Of a stretch of DNA of 64,000 nt, positions 24,855 through 37,600 are shown one piece after another (positions within the stretch are counted from its first letter, which is position 1; each line of letters begins with the position of its first letter). The stretch comes from Enoplolaimus lenunculus (Eukaryota; Nematoda; Enoplea; Enoplida; Thoracostomopsidae). The notes beneath the pieces are model-generated. The model searched no databases and was not told the origin of the DNA. It saw only the letters and a program-made list of their open reading frames with translations. The translations under genes were made by a program, and so were the position numbers. The stretch covers positions 291,277 to 355,276 of the forward strand of contig JASANG010000539.1 of the NCBI GenBank assembly GCA_030248215.1, written 5' to 3'.

Positions 24855-25205
24855 ATGTAACCGGATACATTTCAGGAAAAAGCGGGGACCGTTTTCGTTA
24901 TAGAAATAACGGACGTTATTTTTACGTTCAAAATTTGTTATAAACCGCGTATATATCGCAGTTTCTCGTCTCATATGCTGTAATTGTTCGAAATGAAATG
25001 ATAACAAAATTCATCCAAAATATTAAACATTTCGATGCATTCTCCGTTTTTTCTTCAAAATTTTTGAAAGACCGGTGAATGTTTGCACGCCTAACTTGTG
25101 TTGGAAACAAAATAAAACTATTTTGAAATTTTCATAACTACTTCAATATCCGTTTCTGTTAGTTTGATGACTATCCGGTTCCGTTATTTTTACTATTCGT
25201 TTAAG
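24855..25205. mobile_element. Degenerate GTAACCGGATA-type repeat
   Basis: Starts GATGTAACCGGATACATTTC, contains AACGGACGTTATTTTTACG, a CGCGTATATATCGC segment and a mirror-image end with ATCCGGTTCCGTTATTTTTAC. Similar sequence occurs at about 30205-30500, 49764-50850 (split by another insertion) and 54645-54780. Exact boundaries are not clear and there is no coding sequence. Confidence 0.55.
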
Positions 25206-26133
25206 TACACCTCGATAAACAAGCAAGCAAGCAACCGCTAAAACTGTAAATATTGAGGTGGAAGACAAACGACGCACATAACGTATTCTATGAAAAATTG
25301 TACCGAAGAGCAAAAATATATTGAATTGTGAGCAACGAAATAAATATTAATATCGATTTATGCCTGAAACGGATATAAATTATTGCCTAAAATGTAACCC
25401 TGATTTTGCAGTCCTACCAGAAAACGGGACGGAACTGAAAATGAAACGTGGGATCAAATCAGCTCTTTCCGCAGTCCAGCACCTCAAATAATAATATTTA
25501 ACATCGAATACGCAGAATCTCCGCAGAGTCTGTCGCGAACAACATAAACTTATTGCTAAAAAGTAAAATTTAGCAATGTTTTTCAGCATCAAAGTCTAGA
25601 ACGAAACTTGTTTTGTCGCTACGGAATGACGCACATTGCCTTTTTTACCGCAGCCATAAAACATTTATTTTTACAGCGCTTGGTAAGAAAATTTTCACGG
25701 AAATATAATTTTGTTTCTAGCGGTTATATAAATAGTTCTAAATCCTAAAACGAAGAGATTTTGCGTTGCACTTTAAAACGGAAATTTATGTATTTTGTTT
25801 TCAAGTGTGAAAAAAATTAATTTTTGCACAAAATAAACCCGAAATTGGTAAGTAGCTGCAATTGTGTATACAAAAGGTCTATGCTGTATTAAAGGTAAGA
25901 TTAGACAAACATAAATGCCACCATTTTTTGCGCTCAAAAGATGATTGGTTTGATACGGTCTGAGCTTTCAAGACATCTGCTCAAAGGAAAAATACTAAAC
26001 TGGATAATGGTCTCACGCACTAAACTGTCCCCAATTTTTGAAACCTTCAAAATTTGGTTAATTTATATATAAATACATTGGAATAAAGTATCGCTTTAAC
26101 AAACCACGCTAAAGTGATATTGGTTTGTAATTT

Positions 26134-26270
26134 CGGCCCATAAAGATTACGGGCCGATTGTTTTTCGGCGGAACTGCAATAGAGTAAGTTATATGCTCAT
26201 TTTTACGCTTAAGCTTACGCTTAAAAATTAAAATATACTTATACTCTTGGCCCTGTTCTATACATTGGCC
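26134..26270. mobile_element. Short TTAGGC-family MITE (degenerate core)
   Basis: Begins CGGCCCATAAAGATTACGGGCCG and ends GGCCCTGTTCTATACATTGGCC, an inverted pair. The core is GCTTAAGCTTACGCTTAA, a decayed relative of the TTAGGC tracts in the sister copies at 27174, 31761, 32210 and 53821. Confidence 0.7.
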
Positions 26271-26711
26271 AAAATTTCCGACATTAATTGCACAATCAAA
26301 ACCGAAAAAAGGCAAGCAACGGTGTTTGATTTGATTTGTTTGTTTTTAGCAGTGCTTTTTTGGAAAGTCTATTTTTATATCTCAAAAAATGTTTCGCCAT
26401 GACGAAAGGATTATCAGCTAATTGTTGTTTATGATTTAAAATATAATTTTTATGGAAATTATTTTTAATTTTTACGCTTGAATTGAACCAAAGCCGTCCT
26501 TTTTGTACACTCATTATGCTCATTGTCTTTTTAGATTGAAATTATATATTTTGCTGCCATTAAAAAGGCGTTGGCGTTTTGCGGTTACATTTTACACAAT
26601 TTTTCTAACTTTTCACTTATTTTTCATTTGTTTCGCAAATATACAGTTATAAAAAATTTTACACTTTATAAAAAAGTCAACGGGCGAACTCAGTTCAACT
26701 ATGACTGTTGA

Positions 26712-26899
26712 GGTACACTACAAAAAACAGTGAGCCAAACTGACTGTTCCCGAAATAGGCTCTACGGACTATACAAATTGAGTCAAATTCGACTGCCAGA
26801 GTCAAATTCAACTCACTGAGTCGCATATTTAACTGTGGTGGAGTCGAGTTTGACTTTCCGAGAGAGTCAACTTGACTCACCGTTTTTTTGCGGTGTACC
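26712..26899. mobile_element. GTACACTAC-terminus MITE
   Basis: Left end GTACACTACAAAAAACAGTG and right end CACCGTTTTTTTGCGGTGTAC are inverted repeats. The interior is built of GAGTCAAATT/GACTC motifs in both orientations, so it can fold back on itself. A 99-bp sister copy sits at 36591-36689. It is non-coding. Confidence 0.8.
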
Positions 26900-27173
26900 T
26901 GCAACATGCATAGTGCTAAAAGCCTAAAAATCGGCGCGACAATGTTAATTCTATGCACGGCGAGTTTGATCATAGAGCCTTGAGTGTTGCGCCGTTTTTA
27001 ACAAATTATAAGAAAGAAGCCAATCATCTCACATTATTGTAAACATCAGGCTACCGAACAATTTTGAAAAATTTCGGTTAATACCTCATAAATTTTAAGC
27101 AACGTTACAAAACTTTGCAGACTTGACGTTATAGTATTGTTCTAAAACATTTTTCACATTTTTTATTCTATAT

Positions 27174-27320
27174 GCGGCCCATGTATAGAACATAGCGGGA
27201 TTGTTTTCCGGAGAGGCTATAATAGAGTCAGTTTAAGCAGTAGACTAATTTTTTGCTTAGACTTAGGCTTAGGCTTAGGAATACGCTTATACTATTGTTC
27301 CGGCCCTGTTTACATTGGCC
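27174..27320. mobile_element. TTAGGC-core MITE, 142 bp upstream of the F-box gene
   Basis: Inverted termini GCGGCCCATGTATAGAACA and CCGGCCCTGTTTACATTGGCC surround CTTAGACTTAGGCTTAGGCTTAGG (27256-27279). It belongs to the same family as 31761-31951 and 53821-54090. Its position places it in the probable promoter region of the next gene. Confidence 0.8.
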
Positions 27321-27461
27321 CTACATGCTATAAAATATCTCCTGTACTTGAAAGAGTTCAAATTTTAAACTTGTATTTTTCAGCAATAGAAATACGTTAC
27401 ATTTTCGAGTAGTATATATTCGTTTCACTGCCAAGCAATCATAGGCAACACAAAGAGCATC

Positions 27462-29871
27462 ATGACATGTTATTCCATAGACGAAGACGCGTCGACAACA
27501 ACTGACAATGCAGCTCATCAACCAAGTCAAACAACGAAATCTCCTGCCGCCGTTCCCAAAAATGAGCCAAGTACAAAAACGCAGCCCAACAGAAAAATTA
27601 TGAACAAAGAACCGTTAACCGTTTTAACAATCACTGATGATTTGTTTGTTTTAGTTTTAAAACGACTTCAAATTCGTGATATATTTCGACTATTGAGCGT
27701 TAACAAAGCGATGGCCGCTCGAGTGAAGAAGATCGCAAAACACGCGATTGGACCACAATTTTGTATCGATGACGTTTTCAACGCCGATCTGTTGAAGCAT
27801 TTACGTTGGGAAAAGGGCCACTTTTTGAACGATGAAAATGTCTGGTACGCGCCGACAAATGATAAAAAAGGTAAGGTATCATTCTAGGCAATACATTTAC
27901 ACGTAGCAGCGAAACCTTTAGAACTTTAAAGTTTAGATTGAAATCTTTAGACCTTCATCGAACTTTAGCTGTGGATACGGTTTTAATGCAAAAATTTTCA
28001 ATTACTATGATTATGATAAACTTTTCAGACTCATCGAGCAAACAATCACAGTTGTTCAGATAACTTTCAATCACTTTTTTGCACGGTTTTGCTTACCAGG
28101 ATACTTGGTCATTTAGCAACTGTATTTCAGATCATAAGGTACCAATCGGTCCGCAAACGATGCGTTTACAATGTACAGCTATCCTAGAAAGCATTTTATC
28201 ACTAGCCGGGGCAACAGTTCGAACAATTATATTGAGTCGAAGAGTAATGTTTAGTGGTACTGCACTCTATCGCCTCATCAGCTCTGATTTCTACTGGAGC
28301 ATTGGTGAACACTGTCGGCAACTGGAATCGTTGATCCTGGAACCGGAATTCGAATTACCTCCTGGTTGCTTAGCTAGTGTTGGCGCCGCGTTGCCTGGCT
28401 TAAAACGTATGTTCGCTGCAATTTGTCTTCAGGGTAGCTATCTTCATGACGCGGACGCTGGAGCGCTGGCTTCGCTGCATCATCTTGAAATATTAAAGTT
28501 GAAAGTTGCAGCGCATGATAGCAATCGAATTACAATTTTTCCAACGTGGTTTGTGAGCAAAGTTCGATGGCCGTATTTGCGTGAATTTGAACTTGATGCT
28601 TATGGGCTTTGTGTGATTTGTTTCGATCAGAACGTTCTCCAAACGCTACCGACGTCGAAATTGATCGCCCTGAGGTTAAAGTTCGGATCTGTCGATGCTC
28701 AACGATTGACTCCAAATGAAATTGACCCGATCGCATCAGTTGAAGTTCAATGGCTCGAATCGGTTTTTCATCGGTTTCCAAATTTGACCACGTTCGGATT
28801 TGGATGTTTCGAGAACGCCGCCCCACTGGTGACAGCGTTCACGAAAGCTCTCCGTTCAAGTCGTGGTAACTTCTACGGAGGTCATCGACCAAAACTAGAA
28901 GAACTCAATCTTCATTCACAGTTGTGCAATTCGCAAGTGTTCGCTGCGATTGCAAGTCATGCAAGCGCACTAAAACGACTGGGAATCGATGTTTACAAGC
29001 AACACTGGGTCTCACCGACGGAATTTGACAAATGGAAGAGTATTTCGAAGTAAGCGCATTTCTATAATGTCTATATTAAATTTCTAAGGATGCTCGAAGT
29101 GGTCATAAATTGCTGCAGGGATAATAGACGATCTTTTGCAAATTGAAACAATTTAATTATTTCGTTCTCAGTAAACAAACTTTTGACACACTTTTAAGGA
29201 TATATGCTAAACTTGGCAATTATAACATTATTTGAACTACTTAATTGTGCTGTAGCTACGGCTGTGAAAAAATTTGTTGACGTTCGGCTCCTCGGTATTA
29301 TTCAACGACAGCTGCATTCTATAAAATTCAGTATTGTTATTTCAGGCTCAAGCATCGCTGCCATCTCGACGAACTTTGGTTAAACTTTTATTCAACTTGT
29401 ATCTCAGAAGAATCACTAATTTTGACGCGTCTCATCGACAACTTACCTTCAGTTCAACGTGTACACTTGGCAACTGAACTTCCGTTCAACATCTGCGACG
29501 CTTTAGTTGCTCGGCCAGAGTTGACTCAACTAGCGTTTCGTTTGAATTTTTGGATTCGTGATTTAACTCGAGCTGAAAATGTTGACAGAATCGCCAGTCT
29601 GGTCCGGCAACTTATCGCGACGCGACTGCGGACAACGTCACGCCATCCGCACAGAAAGCAACTCGTGGTCGTTTGGGAAGACTTCAACGGCAACCCTGCA
29701 AGTGTTCAAGAGTTGACGACAGCGGTGTTTACGGATCGTAAACGTGACTCTTCTCTAGTGAGGTCTGGTTATGGAGGCGCCGGCTTGTATGCGGCAAGCA
29801 GAATTGAAGCTATTATGCCATATCGAACTAGGCCACACCATGCTATGGCACTAGTTATTCCGGCAGCTTAA
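27462..29871 (+). CDS. F-box-like protein of unknown specificity
   Basis: Three exons with agreeing phase: 27462-27875, 28100-29049, 29346-29871, giving 629 aa. After a low-complexity Thr/Ser/Pro/Asn N-terminus (residues 1-50), residues about 56-92 (TDDLFVLVLKRLQIRDIFRL and the following LLSVNKAMAARV) read as an F-box: a DLFxxVLKRL helix, then a DIFRLLSVNK segment. The C-terminal 490 residues hold spaced leucine-rich stretches (LEILKLKV, KLEELNLHS, ALKRLGIDVY), suggesting degenerate leucine-rich repeats or a similar substrate-recognition fold. By family knowledge it would be the substrate receptor of an SCF ubiquitin ligase; the target is unknown. The donor after 27875 (GTATCA) is weaker than the nearby GTAAGG at 27871, but only the former keeps the long frame open. 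I found no specific orthologue. Confidence 0.8.
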
Positions 29872-31760
29872 CGCTGTCTGGTATAAAGCATATTAAGCAT
29901 GGCGACCTGTGTACCAGTCTAACCGCAATCTCTTTCCACCATATTGCCGTAACCAATTCAGAAGTTGTGTGAACTTTGACGATGGATTTTATACGTTTTT
30001 GAGCTGGACCATGTTGTGCCATATTCGCAACTATATAGTTTTAAAACAACAATTTTACGGTACGTTTAGGATCACAAAATTCGACGAGAAACAAATGTGT
30101 CAACGGGATGGTACGCCCATGATTGAACTGATAATGTGTTGATTCGATGAATCAGGTTGTGCTTAAAATTGTCTGTATTTAACAAGTGGGGACCAGTTGA
30201 GGTGTAACCGGACATCCGTTTTCTTGTCCGTTAGAAAAATATAAATTCCGTTATTTTTATGCTTAATTGTCAACTGTAAATACCTTGCAGGTCATTCAAT
30301 TTTGCAATACTGATATGCTAAAAAAGATTTTTGATTTGAAGCAAAATGATACAAAATATTGAAAATATTAAGCGCATGCGCTACTTTTTGCATTAAATTT
30401 TAGAAATACCGGTTAATATTTGAATGCCTGACCTGAATTGGCAAAAGTAAAGTTTTGTTGAAACTTTTATATTTCAAAATTAATATATACGGGGGCGAGT
30501 TTGGGAGGTATTTATGATGAAAATGATCTGAACATATTATAAAAATATACCTCTGAAGCTATATATTGGCGACCACTACTTATATCTAACGTATGGTGTT
30601 GTTATGTTCAGTGCATGAAATGATTTAGTTTCTCACAAATTAAATTTAGTATTCGACTCGTAATCTTTTGAGTTCGTCTTGAAAAATGTGTAGAATTTAG
30701 CAAAAAGTACTTGATGGCGGAATATTTAAATATTTTTTATTTTCTTGAGCATAAACAATACAAAGAAGTACAAAGTTCCTGTTAAATAGTAGAAACTTTA
30801 CTTGAAGCCTACGTTGAAATGTTTATCGGCAAAAAAATAAATTTTGCTATTAATATAGATTATACAAAGAATGTGCCAAAAATATGTTGCTTAATTATAA
30901 GCACTCAATCAGAAAATTTTGGCAGATGTTTGCGTTTCATGTCTTCTTCGAAATGAACTTTACGGCTGAAAAATGTAACATAAAGTCAACAACGAAAAAT
31001 TAAGAGCTGCGCTATACTTTACGCCGCTATGCGTTGCTAACAAAAATATAGGCAAAATCAGTTTGGTGGCGTGCAGTGGCGCGCGGCAATTTATAATAGA
31101 AATTTTTTACCGTTTTGCACGCCGGTGCGCGGTGAGTATAACGGAATTCTAAGTGTCTGACAACGAAAACTGCTGCGCGCCAAACAGAATCCATAATTCA
31201 GGTTTGTTGACAAGTTGTTTTCATTCAAAAACAAAATGTAACCTGCGAGTACACTTTAGATAGGCATAAAGTTAAAAATTGTCCGATAACACGATTATTT
31301 CGTTCAAATAAAAATTTTAGACGATTAAAATATCACGAATACTGAAACATAGCTATCAATATGACTGAATTGTTTAGTAGGTATAATTTGGGGATGAAAA
31401 TTTGTTAATTTTCATAAATACAGATTTCCCCTTTCGGCAACAATTTAATATAAGTTTGCTATGGCAGAGCTGGATGGCGACTACATAGCTACCTTCATAT
31501 TTTGAAGAGCAACTTTAGTGAACGCTAACACAAAATCAATCCATGACACTTGGCCGTCCGCTAAAATAAACATGCCATTTCATAAAGTAAGTAATATACG
31601 CGAATTAAAGTCCATGTACTGACGTTGATTGTGAGATTGTTCACAGAGTGCCGAAGCAATGTTTCTTGGAGTAACTACACACAGGAAGCAATGGTGAGGC
31701 ATTAGTTCAGTTTAACTGGTATAGAATTATTCGGTCAGGTAATTAAAATTTATTGTATTT

Positions 31761-31951
31761 CCGGCCCATGTATAGAACAGGGCCGAAACGTTTCCCAGTG
31801 AGAAGAGAGTAAGCTTTAGCTTTATACTATTTGTTGTGTAGGCTTAGGCTTAGGTTTAGGCTTAGGCTTAGGTATAGGCTCATTTTTACGCTTAGGCTTA
31901 GGCTTAGGAATATGCTTATACTACTGTTCCGGCCCTGTCCCATACATTGGC
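31761..31951. mobile_element. TTAGGC-core MITE, best-preserved copy
   Basis: Inverted termini CCGGCCCATGTATAGAACAGG and CCGGCCCTGTCCCATACATTGG. The core holds two blocks of TTAGGC hexamers (about 31838-31874 and 31890-31911), with a few variants such as TTAGGT. TTAGGC is the nematode telomere repeat type. No open reading frame is present. Confidence 0.88.
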
Positions 31952-31979
31952 TGTATTTCCTATGAGCCGAAGTCCCGCA

Positions 31980-32130
31980 TACTGTATTGACCCGATTAAG
32001 GGGGGTAATAAGATGGGGGTCCCATTTTGAGTCCCGATCAATAGGAGCCCGTATCCCTAATAAGAGTCCGTAATGACAATTATCCCTAATTGTAGCGCAC
32101 AAATGACTCCAGGACCAAATAAAGTTTAGT
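31980..32130. mobile_element. Partial TACTGTAGT MITE, reverse orientation
   Basis: Starts TACTGTATTGACCCGATTAAG and continues as the reverse complement of the right portion of the 18208-18612 element (GTCCCATTTTGAGTCCCGAT, CCCTAATAAGAGTCCGTA). The other end is missing. Confidence 0.75.
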
Positions 32131-32209
32131 CCGAGACTGATAGCGTAACTAAGTTTTGAAAATAACAATCCAAAGTATCTTGAAAATTTGTTTTAACAAT
32201 AGGCGTAAC

Positions 32210-32396
32210 GGCCAATGTAAAGGAAAAGCGCCGGAACACCAAAATAAGCATATTCCTAAGTTTAAGCCTAATTTTAAGCCTAAACGTAAATGCGTATACC
32301 TAATCCTACACCAAAGCCTAAAGCTGATGCTTGCTCTATTGCAGTCCCGTGGAAAAATGCTCTCCTCTGATCTATACATCGGCTGGTCGAACTCTC
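32210..32396. mobile_element. TTAGGC-core MITE, inverted copy
   Basis: Starts GGCCAATGTAAAGGAAAAG and ends TCTATACATCGGCTGG. The core has TTTAAGCCTAATTTTAAGCC and further CCTAAA/CCTAAT variants, i.e. degraded GCCTAA (reverse complement of TTAGGC). It lies in the opposite orientation to the copy at 31761. Confidence 0.75.
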
Positions 32397-33174
32397 ATAT
32401 ATGGGACTTACTCAACCTTAATCAAATAATTTTAAAGCCCCGGTAAATTGCTCATACTGTAGATGCTATGAACAAGTTCTAAAGCTTATTGAAGCTCCAA
32501 GAAGCGGCTGACTAGTGTCATATAACGTCAATAGCAAAACTCTCACATGTGAGACAGTCTTATGCACCGAATTGGCTGGCCGGCCGATTGGCCGGCCATT
32601 ATAATTGCTTATCACAGAAAAAGCTAAAAACTTTTAACATTTTTAATCACATTTAGATTTGATTCGAAAACTTTTAGCTAAAACCTGAAATGTTGCCTAT
32701 TGTTAGCATTATGGTCAAGATTCAGATTGAATTACTAGTTGAAACTACTTTGTTGCAGTTTTATTCTAGACAGCTCCTGTAGTGAGAGAATGCACTTCAG
32801 ATAATCTGAGGTTCATTGCATTTTACAAAAACATAATAACATCTTTCACTGGAGTATATATAAACATATACGCAAGCAGGTGTGTTTTGGTCGTTGGCTC
32901 GCTTGCGCTGCACTCCAGCTTGTTGTTGTGACGAGGCAGCAGGACGGCCCTCAGCGTAACATGGGCCAATATTTTGATGATTAAATGTTTCATTTTATTA
33001 AATTCATAACGAGAGTGTGATCGGCAACACTTTGCTTAGATGTTGTGGTTTAAAAATATTTAATAGAAACATTGCGGTAACCTGTCTTGTATTAAAACTT
33101 ATGGTATACTACCAGGATGCAACCGGAGATGAGAAATACCGGAGCCAGAGCCAAAAGTCAATAAGGTGAAACCA

Positions 33175-34104
33175 GTCGTAGTGGGACTACATTTATTGAG
33201 CGAAGCTCGAACACACGTAAGCAATTAAGGTAATATGCAAATTAGCTATTAGCTAACTATTCATTTATCGGTTTTGGAGGTTTGTAAGCAATTTCCTCAG
33301 ATTCCTCGCACGCAAAAACCTTTCAGCCACCCTAATAATTATTGGAATAATTCAAAAAGTCCTAATTTTGCCTCGTCAATTAAGCAAATATGCAAATTAT
33401 CTATTAGCTAGCTATTTGATAATCGCCTTTAGAGGTTTGTAGACAATTTATTCAGATTCCTCGCGCCCGAAAACCCATTAGTGCTGAAATTATATTGCTT
33501 TTAACCTTAATAATTATTGAAATAATTTATAAGGTCCTAATTTTGCCTGGTCAATTAAGCTAACATGCAAATTAGCTATCAGCTAACTATTCAATTATCG
33601 ATTATGGAGGTTTGGAAACAATTTATTCAAATTCCTCGCACCTAAAAACCCTTTAGTGCTAAAATTATATTGCTTTCAACCTTAATAATTAGTAAATATT
33701 GTAAAAAGTCCTAATTTAGGCTTTTAAACTATGCTAATATGCAAATTATTCATTAGCTAACGGCTCAAGTGTCGGTTTTGGAGGTTTGTAAACAGTCTAG
33801 GCAGATTTGTCGCATCCAAAAACCCTTTAATGCTAAAATTAGATTGCTTCTAACTGGAATAATTAGCGAAATATTGTGGAAAGTCCTAATTTAGGCTTAA
33901 TTAATTATGCAAATTAGCCTGTAGCTAATAAACGGCTTAAAATTTTAAAACCCCAATGCGAGGTTAACACCCTAGGATAATTGGCTTTCAAACAAAAAAG
34001 TTTATGAAAATCGGTTCAGCCGTTCCTGAGATTCTTTTCGGACGGACAGACGGACGGACGGACATCCACCTTTCGACCCCCAAGTACAAAACATAAAACG
34101 CTTT
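33175..34104. mobile_element. Longest copy of the GAGCGAAGCTCG element, with internal tandem units
   Basis: Begins TAGTGGGACTACATTTATTG then AGCGAAGCTCGAACACACG. Four to five internal units of roughly 170 bp follow, each with TGCAAATTAGCTATTAGCTA, a GGTTTTGGAGGTTTGTAA motif, AGATTCCTCGCAC and a CCTTTAGTGCTAAAATTA run. It closes with GAACGGCTGAACC-type sequence and CATCCACCTTTCGACCCCCA in this orientation. The right terminus is lost where another MITE (34105) abuts. It matches 8481-9035 and 61323-62100. Confidence 0.8.
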
Positions 34105-34483
34105 GTTATTCGGTTGCGGACTGTTATTTATTTTTAACCCACGATCCGCCGCCCTTCGTGACTGATCTATACACGGTACTGTAGTTATCCGTTCAATTAA
34201 ACGTGTATTTGTCTTGTGGCAATGGCTTGAGCGATAACACAAGATTATACTTAGGAATGTACTTTCAAAATTTAAGTGTTCCTTAAAGTTTCGAACTCAA
34301 ATTATTTGGTCCTGGAGTCATTTATGTGCTACAATTAGGGTTAACTGACATTTATGCACTCTAATTAGGGTTTAAGGACTCTATCCGCTTACGGACTCTT
34401 ATTAGGGATACAGACTCCAATTGATTCGGACTCCAATGGGGACCCTTCCTCTTATTACCCCTCTTATTCGGGTCAATACAGTA
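34105..34483. mobile_element. TACTGTAGT MITE, left-truncated copy
   Basis: Shares TATTCGGTTGCGGACTGTTA, TTAGGGTTTAAGGACTCTAT and the right end CTTATTCGGGTCAATACAGTA with the family. Its left end is joined directly to the preceding element, suggesting insertion followed by deletion. Confidence 0.78.
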
Positions 34484-34616
34484 AACAAATAAACTTTGTA
34501 AAAATGTGCAAAAATTCACTACAAAACGGTCTAAACTTCTGGCAAAAATTGTACCGGAGCCGGAGCTGGAGGCAGACCCCCGGATGTGCCCTGGATACTA
34601 CTGACCTTATTTTTAG

Positions 34617-37600
34617 TTAACGTATATTTCGAAACGAGATCGTTTCTTGCTGAATTACTGAGCCTAACAAAATTGGTATATCTTCTAAACCTAACGATAT
34701 ATACCATTTTAAAGATAGGAAACTGGAAATTTTTCGTTTAACCCTTTCTCACATGAATATTTTCTATTTCTCCTGAGACCTACTTTGGCTCTCACGTCGT
34801 GTGGTGATTTGGTACTATGTATACGTGTTGCAATTGTTAAACACGGTGCGATATATACTGTTTAACGTATATACACTGCGCTGAGTTGCCTATAGGCAAC
34901 TCAATGTGAGAAGGGGTTAAAAATGCTTGATAATTTTGAAAATTTTTGTATTGGCCGGACGGCGGCCAATGGCCGCGAGTTTATATACCAATTTCAATTG
35001 CTATAGTCTCTCAAATTTTAATAAACCTGCAGCGTCAAGTTAGAAAAATCATGAGCGAAAGTATTTTGTCTACAGTAGTTGAAAAAGTTATAAAGTAATT
35101 TTAAATTATCAATAGGTACAACTGAGAGCTTTAAAAGATTCAATTACCTACAATTTCTTTTCTTTGGTGAGGCATTAAAATGGCAACTGTTTTTTATAAT
35201 TTTAATACACCGCCGTCTTCGGATCAAATGCCGGTAAACTGGTTCAGATCACACCCCTAATTAAGAAACAACGTCGTCTTACTGTTTTGATTAGCGTCTC
35301 TGATTAGCTGATCGATCCATGCGCCTTTCTTGTACCGCCCACACTGTGCCAACATATCGGGCAATTTTGCAGCGTCCACGTAGCCACTGTTCGTTGTGTC
35401 GAATTCGTCAAATACCTTTTTGTAACCTAGAAATAGTGTAGTTTTAAGCATTAAAAATTTACTGTATAACAAAATTCACGAATCCACTTATAACCGATTC
35501 AGGGCTTATTTTCATATGTTGTTTTACTAGATTATAGATACTAAAACCATTAGGAACAAGCTGAAAACAAACAAAAGCCAGTTTTTATCATAGGAACAGA
35601 TGCCATACCTTACACTAGGCATGGATCAGGCACTAAACGGTAAAATCCTGCGACATTAAAATAAGGTGTATTCCAAACAGCGAATTCGTTTTTACTGCTT
35701 GTAGCTGCTTTACTTGAAAAATAGGTTGATAGAACATAAATTATGTCTATTTTCCCCTAAATTTGAAATTTGCAACATATAAAAATGGCGTCAACGCGTG
35801 TAACTTACCGTTTATATTCTGTCCAGTAATTGCTTGAAACTAAAATATAAAAAACTCTAAAGCCCTATTCACACGTGCAAGTTTTTGCTTCGAAAACTAT
35901 TAGCTGAAAATTGCACTCAGAACTTGTATTTTTCATCAAATAATGAGAAAACGACTGCAATGAATTCAGTGAACTTCAATGGTTGTTCATACATGTGAAC
36001 AAATTCCTAGCTATATGATTGTTAATGAATTATTTGCCGTTGCAAGTTTTTCGAACGATATTTTGGACAAAACTTGCAAGTGCACGTTGCAGCTGCAAGT
36101 TCTCGTAGCAAAAACTTGCACGTGGGAATAGGGTTTAAATTACGCAATTTTAACAGCGTATGCGCCGAATTAATTTGTGCAACTATCTTCAGAGACTTGT
36201 TAAATTTCAACAATATTTTGCGTACATCCTGTTGGTGAATCCTTTATGTATTATCGCACACATAGTAATATGTTACTGTATCAATAGTTTTTGCTTTCCA
36301 CCACAAATTGCAATTTTGGCTGCAGTTTTCTTAATTGCTATTGTTCACATTTGTTACCGATCTCCTTACCTCAAGGCTGAATTATCAATTTAAATTATGC
36401 CGTGATCCGGAATCAAATCCAGACCACTCGATTATAAGTCGCGAATATTACACTACATATTGAAGATATTGCTCGGGTTCCGACTCGCCCTAACACATTG
36501 TGCTGTACACCGCGTAAAGCACACAGTACAGATTACAGTTTTTGAGGAAATATAGCTAAATATAAGGTCTAAACCACTATAGCTTGTCCTCTACACTGCT
36601 AAAAATGGTGAGTCAAATTAACGCTCTCCAAAATGGCTTTTTCGGATTTCGGAAAGAGTCAATTTGACACACCATTTTTTGCAGTGTAGATTTGCCCAAT
36701 AAAGCTGAAACTGTATCAGCTATATGTTTAAGCACAAATAGTATCTACTTTTAGACAATCTGCAAATTGCAGATGCAAATAACTGAAATAAAAACTCACC
36801 GCATGAGCATGAAGACGTTTATAATCAGTGACATCGTTTTCAAGTTTTGATATTTTGAGATTTTGGTTGTGTAACTGCGTTAAGATGTCGTATTTCTAAA
36901 CAAGCCATGGAACGTGCAAATGCGTCTAGTTCGTGTTCAGATTGCAGACAGATTAATCTTAAGGTCGCATGCGTCTAATTCGTATTCAGTTTGCGGACAG
37001 GCTAATCTTAAGGTCGCTCCTACTGAATTCTTTGACCAGTCCACTATAATAATGCACCATTTGGCCCAAGCCGCACAATTTTGCAATATACTAGTATATA
37101 ATTAAAGACCCAACAAAGGTATATTTAGGAATGTACTGTCGTGGTTAATGCTGATTGATGATCATCATCATGGCACTTTACTTTCCCACACAACCCAAAT
37201 GGAAAGGTGAACGTTTCAGTTGTTTTGCAATTTAACAATATTCACCCATTATCCACACAACGTTTAAAACTGTCTATAATAGAACGCCTCAGCATAGACG
37301 ACTGTGGTGGGGAACTTTTGTCAAGTGAGGTTGGTTGCCGCTACCCTGGACTTCGCGCAAATTTAAGGAACCTTAGCTGCAAAACCGCAAGAAACACATG
37401 CTGCTGATATTATATGAGAAATTTAACTTTTCAATAATGTGTTTATATACTTACATCGGCATAGCAAGCGAATTAGTGTTATATTTGGTTCAGCCAGATA
37501 TTTACTGCCCGAAATCCGTTGGCAAATGAATATTTTATCACAAAAACACAAAACATGAAATCTGTCGCTACAATACAGGATGCAATCAGAGAAGACGATA

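Larger units (their letters stand above)
23966..27461. other. Element-rich intergenic region between OSTF1 and the F-box gene
   Basis: No gene is supported. It contains a truncated TTAA-family element (24424-24567), a degenerate element rich in CCGTTATTTTTA and AACCGGATA motifs (about 24855-25205), two short TTAGGC-type elements (26134-26270, 27174-27320) and one ACACTAC-terminus MITE (26712-26899). These are described separately. Confidence 0.55.
29872..34616. other. Repeat-dense intergenic region downstream of the F-box gene
   Basis: The first few hundred bases probably hold the F-box gene's 3' UTR. A GTAACCGGACATCCG-type degenerate repeat lies at about 30205-30500. A segment near 31005-31150 contains CTGCGCTATACTTTACGCCGC and CGGTGCGCGGTGAGTATAACG, resembling the termini of the elements at 48690 and 51968. 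From 31761 to 34483 the sequence is a near-continuous chain of MITE copies (separate entries). No gene is seen on either strand. Confidence 0.55.

Noticed and set aside
31838..31911. TTAGGC tract as a chromosome end
   Set aside because: The tract is short, interrupted, internal, bounded by inverted repeats and present in several copies in both orientations. A telomere would be long and terminal.
33175..34104. Regularly spaced repeats resembling a CRISPR array
   Set aside because: Units are about 170 bp and diverged, have no unique spacers between identical repeats, and recur in introns elsewhere. The genome is eukaryotic.
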